Below are positions 30,611 to 35,778 of a stretch of DNA of 35,778 nucleotides, piece by piece (position 1 is the first letter of the stretch; each line of letters begins with the position of its first letter). A program made the translations under genes and the position numbers. The DNA comes from Streptosporangium subroseum (GTDB taxonomy: Bacteria; Actinomycetota; Actinomycetes; Streptosporangiales; Streptosporangiaceae): contig NZ_FZOD01000085.1 in NCBI RefSeq assembly GCF_900188345.1, positions 1 to 35,778 on the forward strand, given 5' to 3'. Below the pieces are notes generated by a model, which worked only from the letters and a program-made list of their open reading frames with translations, was not told the DNA's origin and did not search any database.

Positions 30611-31336
30611 GTGGACTTCTCTCAGACCCTGCGCGCGAACCGGCATCGCCGCCACCTCAGCCAGCTCGATCTCGCCCTGCGCGCGGGCACGACGCAGCGT
30701 CACCTCAGCTTCATGGAGAGCGGACGCTCCCGGCCCGGCCGGACCATGGTGGTACGGCTGGGCGAGTCGATGGAACTGCCGCTCAGGGAACGCAACGAGC
30801 TCCTGCTCGCGGCCGGTTACGCCCCCGTCTACCCGCAGACCCCGCTCGACGACCCGAGCCTGGAGCACGTACGCACCGCGCTGGGGCACATCCTGGCCGG
30901 GCACCTGCCCTACCCCGCGATCGTCGTGGACGCGGGGCACGAGCTGGTGCTCGCCAACGACGCGTTCTCCCTGCTCACCGAGGGCGTCGCGGAGCACCTC
31001 CTGCGCCCGCCGGTCAACGTGCTGCGCCTCTCCCTGCACCCGGAGGGCCTGGCGGCGCGGATCGTCAACCTGCCGCAGTGGGCACAGCACATCTTCGACC
31101 GCATCCCACCCGGCGACCTCTACGACGAGTTGTCCGGCTACGTGCCGCACGTCGCGCCGGGGCCCGACCACGTGGGTTTCGCCGTGCCCGTACGGCTGCG
31201 CTCGGCCCGCGGTGAGCTGCGGCTGACAACCACGATCACGACGTTCGCCACCGCGACCGACGTGACCGTGGCGGAGCTGAAGCTGGAGGCGTTCCTGCCC
31301 GCCGACGCGGCCACGGCGGCGCTACTGGCCGAATGA
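30611..31336 (+). CDS. XRE-family regulator with MmyB-like ligand-binding domain
   Basis: The 241-residue protein has an N-terminal helix-turn-helix (about 3-60: TLRANRHRRHLSQLDLALRA, TTQRHLSFMESGRSRPGRTM), and from about 85 the MmyB-like domain with PYPAIVVDAGHELVLANDAF, a PAS-like fold that in this family binds a small ligand such as a fatty acid. MmyB-type regulators are abundant in actinomycetes and often control a neighbouring oxidoreductase or metabolic gene. GTG 30611 opens the frame, with GGGAG directly before it; the start is therefore uncertain by a few codons. The next gene converges, so the target is not obvious; the LLM oxidoreductase at 32292 is a candidate by proximity only. 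Confidence 0.88.
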   Translation: MDFSQTLRANRHRRHLSQLDLALRAGTTQRHLSFMESGRSRPGRTMVVRLGESMELPLRERNELLLAAGYAPVYPQTPLDDPSLEHVRTALGHILAGHLPYPAIVVDAGHELVLANDAFSLLTEGVAEHLLRPPVNVLRLSLHPEGLAARIVNLPQWAQHIFDRIPPGDLYDELSGYVPHVAPGPDHVGFAVPVRLRSARGELRLTTTITTFATATDVTVAELKLEAFLPADAATAALLAE

Positions 31337-31364
31337 CACCCCGGAGCGGCTCGATCGCGACCGG

Positions 31365-31477
31365 CCTGCCGGATCCCGGGGAATCGCGACCGCCTCCCGG
31401 ATCCCGGAAACCGCCACCGACCTGCCGGATCCCGGAAACCGCCACCGATCTGTCGGGCGCCGGGAGAATCGCGGCCG
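31365..31477. repeat. Four-unit 28-bp tandem repeat between convergent genes
   Basis: Units start at 31365, 31393, 31421 and 31449 with the core CCGGATCCCGGAAACCGCCA; the second and third are nearly identical, the outer two diverged. It fills the space between the stop of the XRE gene and the stop of the NTF2-like gene. There are no spacers, so it is not CRISPR. It may act as a transcription-stopping or DNA-structuring element. Confidence 0.75.
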
Positions 31478-31484
31478 GTCTCCG

Positions 31485-31907
31485 TCAGATAGCGGGGAAC
31501 ATGTAGTCGGTGGCGATGTGGCCGTTCTCGTCGAGGACGAGGGTCTCCAGGCCGCCACCCGCCACCTCACCTCCACCGGCGGGCACCATCTCCCAGCTGA
31601 ACGTGACGACGTTGTGGAGGCGGACGGCGTTGTCCCGCGGCTGGAAGACGAACTGCCCCGGGGCCACGAACTCCTCGTAGGCGTGGGTCACCCGGACTTC
31701 GAGCGCGTCGTACCCGTGGGCTTCGAGGGTGGTGGAGCCGAAGCCCAGTCTCGCGGCGATCTCCCGGATCTCCTGGGGCGGCTGAAGGACGTGGGAACCG
31801 CCCTCGGCCCACAGCTCCCGGATGGCCTTGCGACGTAGCTCGGCGTCCGGCTCGTTCCAGAGGGCGACGTAGCGGGCGGCCAGGTCCTGGGCATGGATAT
31901 CGGTCAC
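31485..31907 (-). CDS. SnoaL/NTF2-like fold protein
   Basis: I start at GTG 31907, where AAGGAG lies five bases upstream; the longer frame from 31982 reads through that site. The 140-residue product has the NTF2-like pattern LAARYVALWNEPDAELRRKA, IRELWAEGGSHVL, AYEEFVAPGQFVFQPRDNAV and a strand-rich end VTFSWEMVPAG...GLETLVL. The fold serves cyclases, isomerases and uncatalysed binding proteins; substrate unknown. Remnants of an alpha/beta hydrolase gene end just upstream of its ribosome binding site. It is divergent from the LLM oxidoreductase, a common pairing for small-molecule modification, but no further link is visible. Confidence 0.8.
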   Translation of the reverse strand: MTDIHAQDLAARYVALWNEPDAELRRKAIRELWAEGGSHVLQPPQEIREIAARLGFGSTTLEAHGYDALEVRVTHAYEEFVAPGQFVFQPRDNAVRLHNVVTFSWEMVPAGGGEVAGGGLETLVLDENGHIATDYMFPAI

Positions 31908-31962
31908 TGTTTCTCCTTGGCTGATGTGTCGCTGTCTCTCCCGAATCTTGCGAGAAGGACCG

Positions 31963-32166
31963 CTGGGCAACAATTCCTCCAAGGGAATGGCCGACCGTCA
32001 CGTGGCCGTGCCGACGGGGGTCGGCGGGATGGCGGGAAAGAGCGGTCCGGCCTCCGACGACCGGGCCGATGTGTCCGGCGATGGCACCCGGTGACCCAGC
32101 CTGCCGGGCGGAGAGGTGATCGACCTGCTCGGCCGTCCGCCCCGGTGCGGCCGTGGTCGCCGTCAT
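31963..32166 (-). pseudogene. Remnant of an alpha/beta-hydrolase gene
   Basis: A frame from 32166 contains GRTAEQVDHL and, at 31963-32004, HVTVGHSLGGIVAQ, the strand-elbow-helix of an alpha/beta hydrolase with the nucleophile Ser in G-H-S-L-G. Everything after Gln is replaced by the leader of the NTF2-like gene, and the catalytic Asp and His regions are missing. It reads as a gene fragment cut at about 31960. Lipases, epoxide hydrolases and esterases share this elbow, so the original enzyme cannot be named. The rest of the 384-base gap up to the LLM gene shows only short inverted repeats, including GTCCG-AGAA-CGGAC at 32262-32275. Confidence 0.4.
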
Positions 32167-32291
32167 CGCGAACCGGGCCGGCTGACGGTCGCAGGTTAAT
32201 CTTGGTGGACGCTCGGAGAGTAATGATGCCCACGGCTTTCCGTGCCCGAAAAGTATTGTTTGTCCGAGAACGGACCGATAGAAAAGATCTC

Positions 32292-33164
32292 ATGACTACT
32301 CTCGGCGCTGTGTTCAGGCCCCAGCTACCCCCCGAACGGCTGCGCGACGTGGCCCAGGCGGCGGACAAGGCGGGCCTGGAACAACTATGGCTCTGGGAGG
32401 ACTGCTTCCTGGAAAGCGGCATCGCCAGCGCGGCCGCGGCCCTGGCCTGGACGGAACGGCTGCACATCGGCGTCGGCCTGCTCCCCGTGCCCCTGCGGAA
32501 CGTCGCACTGACCGCGATGGAGGCCGCCACCCTGCACCGTCTGTTCCCGGATCGGGTCCTTCTGGGCATCGGCCACGGCGTCCAGTCATGGATGGCACAG
32601 GTCGGTGCGCAGGCGGAGTCGCCGATGACGCTGCTGCGTGAGCACCTCACCGCGCTGCGGGCGCTGCTGCGGAGCGAGCGGGTCACCACGGACGGCCGTT
32701 ACGTGAAGCTCGACGACGTCGCCCTCGACTGGCCGCCGGCGACGGCGCCCGCGGTGTTCTCCGGGGCGGTCGGGCCGCGCTCGTTGCGGCTGAGCGGCGA
32801 GGCCGCGGACGGAACCATCCTCGTCGCCGGCACTCCGCCCGAGAAGGTGCGGCGGGCCCGCGAGCTCATCGACGAGGGGCGCGCGGCGGGTGGACGCACC
32901 GACCACCACGAGGTGGTCGCCTACCTCCACGCGGCGACCGGACCGGACGGAGCCGCGCGCCTGGCGGCCGAGCTCGAGCGCTGGGGCGACGCCTCGATAT
33001 CGGATATCGGGGCCGCCGGAAACGCGGACGCGGTCGCGGAGGCCGTCCTGCGACTGGCGAACGCCGGAGCCGACACCGTGATCCTCCAGCCCACAGCCGA
33101 CGAACCGGACCCCGAGGGCTTCGTACGGTTCGTGGCAGAAAAGGTCCGGCCACTCGTCCCCTGA
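32292..33164 (+). CDS. LLM-class (probably F420-dependent) oxidoreductase
   Basis: I start at ATG 32292 (290 residues); a much longer frame upstream runs through the hydrolase remnant and promoter. The TIM-barrel fold of luciferase-like monooxygenases is clear from AQAADKAGLEQLWLWEDCFL, LHIGVGLLPVPLRN, TLHRLFPDRVLLGIGHGVQS and TLLREHLTALRALLRSERVT, with the gap-sealing SGEAADGTILVAGTPPEKV near the C-terminal third. In actinobacteria these are usually F420- or FMN-dependent oxidoreductases; the cofactor is not proven here. AAAAGA is a weak ribosome binding site. It is a single gene facing a divergent NTF2-like gene; the neighbouring XRE regulator may respond to the same molecule. Confidence 0.88.
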   Translation: MTTLGAVFRPQLPPERLRDVAQAADKAGLEQLWLWEDCFLESGIASAAAALAWTERLHIGVGLLPVPLRNVALTAMEAATLHRLFPDRVLLGIGHGVQSWMAQVGAQAESPMTLLREHLTALRALLRSERVTTDGRYVKLDDVALDWPPATAPAVFSGAVGPRSLRLSGEAADGTILVAGTPPEKVRRARELIDEGRAAGGRTDHHEVVAYLHAATGPDGAARLAAELERWGDASISDIGAAGNADAVAEAVLRLANAGADTVILQPTADEPDPEGFVRFVAEKVRPLVP

Positions 33165-33292
33165 GATAACCGACGGCGCAGCGGGCGAGCCGTCCGGACA
33201 GCCAACGACGCAGCGTCGCGGCAGGACATTGACGCGCCGTAGAACAGACCGCTCTGGGCCGAGCGCGCGAGTTGCCGACCTGTTCGGGCCGT

Positions 33293-34411
33293 CTACTGCG
33301 TCGAGGGTGCGACCCAGGAGCGTACCTGCTGGGCAAGCGCGGCCACGTGCTCGGGGGGTGTGGTCTTGACGATGCCGTGGCCAAGGTTGAAGACGAACGG
33401 GCCGCCGCCAAGAGCGCGCAGGATGCGGTCTGTTTCGGCGTGGAGTGCCGGGCCGCCCGTGACGAGGAGTTGAGGGTCGAGGTTGCCCTGCACGCAGCGG
33501 CCCAACTCGCGTTGCACCTTCTGCGCCGCCCATCCCAGCGGCACCGTCGAGTCGAGGCCGACACAGTCCACGCCGGTGGCCTGCACGAAGCCGTCGTACG
33601 CCAGCCCGGCACCGCGCGGGAACGCGATGATCGGAACGCTCGGATGCTTCGCCTTGAGCGCCGTGACGATGACGGCAACCGGCTTGACGCACCAACGCTG
33701 GAAGAGCGGGTCCGGGAGTATCCCGGCCCAGCTCTCGAACAGTTGGATCGCCTCGGCGCCTGCCTCGATCTGACGGTCCAAAAACTCGATGATGGCTGCC
33801 GTGAGCAGATCGATCAGGGGTTGGAAGCTGTCGGGGTCGCTCAGCGCCCATTGCCTGACGAGGGCGTGCTCGGAGTTGCCGCCGCCGCGCCCTTCGACCA
33901 TGTACGTCGCGACCGTCCAGGGCGCACCGGCGTAGCCGATCAGCGCCACATCCTCAGGCAAGGCGTGCGTGAGCTGCCGGACCGTCTCGTAGATCGGGGC
34001 CAGTTCTTCGTGCAAGCGAGACGCGCTCAAGAACTCGGTGATGTCCGACGCCGAACGGATCGGCGGTGTCAGAACCGGGCCATCACCGACCCGGTACTCC
34101 AGGGTCTGACCCAACGCCGCAGCGATCTGCGGAAGATCCGCAAACAAGATCGCCGCATCCAGCGGGAAGCGTCGGATCGGCTGCAGGGTGACTTCGACCG
34201 CGTGCTCGGGCGAATTACACAACCCCACCATCCCGCCGGCCGCCTCACGAACGCCGTGATACTCAGGCAGATAGCGCCCAGCCTGCCGCATCAACCAGAT
34301 CGGCGGCCGTTCCGTCGGCTCGCCCGCAAGCGCACGCAACAGCAACTTCTTCGGTCGCACCCCACCAGGTGCATGATCCAGACCAACGTCGCCCCGCGTA
34401 ACGGTTTCCAC
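33293..34411 (-). CDS. hemE: Uroporphyrinogen decarboxylase, divergent type
   Basis: The 372-residue protein has the HemE signature PIWLMRQAGRYLPEYHGVRE, the second motif GYAGAPWTVATYMVEGRGGG, and C-terminal NLGHGIVKTTPPEHVAAL. HemE removes the four acetate carboxyls of uroporphyrinogen III to give coproporphyrinogen III. The catalytic Asp segment, normally F-S-D-I-L, reads FADLP, keeping the Asp (about residue 92) but in the form I associate with alphaproteobacteria. Third-position GC is visibly lower than in neighbouring genes. No other haem gene lies nearby, unlike the usual actinobacterial hemE-hemG pairing, so it may be a transferred second copy. ATG 34411 starts the gene; the ribosome binding site is weak. 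Confidence 0.9.
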   Translation of the reverse strand: METVTRGDVGLDHAPGGVRPKKLLLRALAGEPTERPPIWLMRQAGRYLPEYHGVREAAGGMVGLCNSPEHAVEVTLQPIRRFPLDAAILFADLPQIAAALGQTLEYRVGDGPVLTPPIRSASDITEFLSASRLHEELAPIYETVRQLTHALPEDVALIGYAGAPWTVATYMVEGRGGGNSEHALVRQWALSDPDSFQPLIDLLTAAIIEFLDRQIEAGAEAIQLFESWAGILPDPLFQRWCVKPVAVIVTALKAKHPSVPIIAFPRGAGLAYDGFVQATGVDCVGLDSTVPLGWAAQKVQRELGRCVQGNLDPQLLVTGGPALHAETDRILRALGGGPFVFNLGHGIVKTTPPEHVAALAQQVRSWVAPSTQ

Positions 34412-34622
34412 GCTCTTCCGCCCTGTTCAGATGCACGAGCTCACCCGGCACGATCGGCACAATCTCACCCGCGGTGAAGACGCCCTGACAGGCTACCAAG
34501 GGCCGCCGACTGGGCCAGATCAGAGCGACAGACCTGGGCCACAACAGGTTGACAAAATCATCTGCCCGCCTGCGTAGGAGGGCGGATTCAGCGCTCAGAA
34601 GGCAGGACGGAAGGTTCGGCGG
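34412..34622. other. Intergenic region upstream of hemE
   Basis: No supported gene. It has a CCGCC-TGCGTAGGA-GGGCGG hairpin-like sequence near 34567-34585, placed so that it could end the DUF72 transcript from the right on the minus strand. Confidence 0.35.
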
Positions 34623-35474
34623 TCAGAAGAGAGTCAGCGGCTCGGTCGGCATGGGCTCGGGCAGTGGCTCGATCTCGGGCAGCCGGGCCCGTACGTCGTC
34701 GTGAAACCGGCGGGCGAGCATCAGCGCGTCGGCGTTGTCGGGAGTATGGATGAACACGGTCGGCGAGCGGCCTTCGCGCAGCCATTCGGTGACCATGCCG
34801 ATCCATTGCTGCCAGCCCTCGACCGTGCGCGCCGTGTCGTCCCGGCCGAGATAGCGAACGATCGGACGGTCGGTGAGAGCGGACGCCCGGTGTGGCATGC
34901 GCGGTTTTTTCATCCACGCGTCTCGTTCGGCGTCGCTGGTCGGAGGACTCTGGAAGAGCGCGGTGGTGTCGAACGGGATCCACTCGGCATCGGCGCCGGC
35001 GAGGACCCTTTCGAGAAGCCGTCCGGATCGGGCGTCATCGAAGAACGCGCGGTGGCGGACTTCGACGGCGTATCTGTGCGAGCGGGGAAGACGGCGAAGA
35101 AAGCCCGCCAGAGTGCCGAGGTCGGTCGGAGCGAATGATCCCGGCAGTTGAATCCAGAGTGCGTGGGCTCGCGGTCCGAGTGGCTCGATCGCCTCCAGAA
35201 ACGATCGGAGCTCATCGTCGGTGTCGGTAAGGCGACGTTCGTGCGTGATCGGCTTGGGCAGCTTGACCACGAAACGGAAGTCGGGGTCGGTCTGCCGCGC
35301 CCACGACTCCACCGTGCTTCTTGTCGGTGTCGCGTAGAACGTCGTGTTGCCCTCCACCGCGTTGCACCAGGTCGCATAGGCCCGCAGGCGCTCCCCGGGA
35401 GGGAGCGGATGGGGCAGGAAGCGCCTCTGCCATGGCGCGTGAGTCCACATCGCGCATCCCACATGAAGCCGCAT
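34623..35474 (-). CDS. DUF72 family protein
   Basis: The start at ATG 35474 has GGAG three bases upstream and gives 283 residues, the family's usual length; a longer frame to 35660 runs through intergenic DNA. It is a TIM-barrel DUF72 protein: LHVGCAMWTHAPWQRRFLPH, NAVEGNTTFYATPTRSTVES and FRFVVKLPKPITHERRL near the start, ALWIQLPGSFAPTDLGTLAG in the middle, and WLREGRSPTVFIHTPDNADA near the end. The family is widespread, sometimes annotated as endonuclease IV-like, but I know of no firm biochemical role. The gene is alone on its strand between hemE and the unknown gene at the right edge. Confidence 0.88.
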   Translation of the reverse strand: MRLHVGCAMWTHAPWQRRFLPHPLPPGERLRAYATWCNAVEGNTTFYATPTRSTVESWARQTDPDFRFVVKLPKPITHERRLTDTDDELRSFLEAIEPLGPRAHALWIQLPGSFAPTDLGTLAGFLRRLPRSHRYAVEVRHRAFFDDARSGRLLERVLAGADAEWIPFDTTALFQSPPTSDAERDAWMKKPRMPHRASALTDRPIVRYLGRDDTARTVEGWQQWIGMVTEWLREGRSPTVFIHTPDNADALMLARRFHDDVRARLPEIEPLPEPMPTEPLTLF

Positions 35475-35601
35475 GGCTCCGACGCTATCCAAGGTCGGCA
35501 GGAGAAAATACCGAGCTCGCCTTAAGCTGACCGGCCGCACCCGCTTGCGTGGAGCAGCCCGTACGCATCTCGGCCCTCTGTCACATTTGAGAGGGGTGGC
35601 G

Positions 35602-35625
35602 CCGGCCGACGGAAGTATCGGCCGG
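35602..35625 (-). terminator. Hairpin downstream of the right-edge gene
   Basis: CCGGCCGA (35602-35609) pairs with TCGGCCGG (35618-35625) around an eight-base loop, 44 bases past the stop of the minus-strand gene at the edge. Confidence 0.5.
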
Positions 35626-35668
35626 ATCGCCCTCGGACGCGAAGCGCGTCGCACCGTCACCCGGCGGC

Positions 35669-35778
35669 TCAGAAGGAGTGGCGGTAGTAGTTGCCCCAGT
35701 CGAAGTCGCGGGAGTTGCCCTCGCCGATGCGGGTGCGGAAGCCGTCGAAGCCGCTGTTGCGGCTGTAGCTGAACTTCC
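35669..35778 (-). CDS. C-terminal end of an unknown gene
   Basis: The minus frame enters from the right edge and ends at TGA 35669-35671. The visible 35 residues, KFSYSRNSGFDGFRTRIGEG then NSRDFDWGNYYRHSF, are rich in aromatic residues, Gly, Asp and Arg, with no hydrophobic stretch. The strand-turn pattern and Ser/Gly/Asn-rich turns suggest the end of a beta-rich, perhaps extracellular, domain. I recognise no family and the start lies outside the window. A terminator-like hairpin follows. Confidence 0.5.
   Translation of the reverse strand, partial: KFSYSRNSGFDGFRTRIGEGNSRDFDWGNYYRHSF

Overview
The window is high-GC actinobacterial DNA. Its core is the conserved cell-wall and cell-division block fhaA-fhaB-pstP-rodA-pbpA-pknA-pknB (6.3-15.0 kb, + strand), followed by pabA, a 52-residue membrane protein and a class E sortase (- strand), crgA (+), and a rhomboid protease and ppiA (-). 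This is the origin-proximal order known from Mycobacterium and Streptomyces. GC bias, PASTA and FHA families, class E sortase, CrgA and an F420-type luciferase-like oxidoreductase point to Actinomycetia. A Streptosporangiales-like genome is my best guess, but it is inference, because no rRNA or other taxonomic marker is present.

Layout. 0-1 kb: start of a repeat-bearing secreted protein, then an AT-richer non-coding stretch with a probable decayed immunity-like gene and two repeat or operator structures. 1-5.7 kb: rhodanese, an LCP-family cell-wall ligase, and two translationally coupled CNNM/CorC membrane proteins behind a structured leader. 5.9-15 kb: tRNA-Leu and the fha-pst-rod-pbp-pkn operon, whose genes mostly overlap by ATGA. 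Here FHA scaffolds, the PP2C phosphatase, the SEDS polymerase, its class B PBP and two Ser/Thr kinases would jointly control peptidoglycan growth. 15-19.6 kb: the rest of the conserved block, ending in a perfect 52-bp palindrome. To the right the expected gyrA/gyrB/dnaA side is not seen, so the synteny breaks.

19.7-35.8 kb is accessory: an MFS exporter divergent from an orphan Phd/YefM-type antitoxin with TGTACA operator sites; a SnoaL-like protein; a formaldehyde-dehydrogenase-type zinc alcohol dehydrogenase; a DUF1931 histone-fold protein preceded by a small chimeric gene; a PadR-like remnant; a STAS-domain anti-sigma antagonist; a second-type tryptophanyl-tRNA synthetase behind a Trp-codon attenuator; a GT4 glycosyltransferase; a polytopic membrane protein; a DUF4282 protein with 12-residue repeats; an XRE/MmyB-type regulator; a second NTF2/SnoaL-like protein next to an alpha/beta-hydrolase remnant; an LLM oxidoreductase; an unusual HemE; a DUF72 protein; and the 3' end of an unknown gene.

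The most striking item is the 94-codon gene at 24082-24366. It joins a YflT/GSP17M-like segment, a DnaK ATPase fragment and a ClpB second-AAA fragment in one open frame with a good ribosome binding site, directly upstream of the DUF1931 gene. The clearest regulatory element is the leader at 25835-25941: a 13-codon peptide with tandem Trp codons and mutually exclusive pause, antiterminator and terminator helices ahead of trpS. Other structured DNA includes a cluster of DnaA-box sequences around the rhomboid gene, three families of non-coding tandem repeats, and a hairpin that would cover the ribosome binding site of the first CNNM gene.
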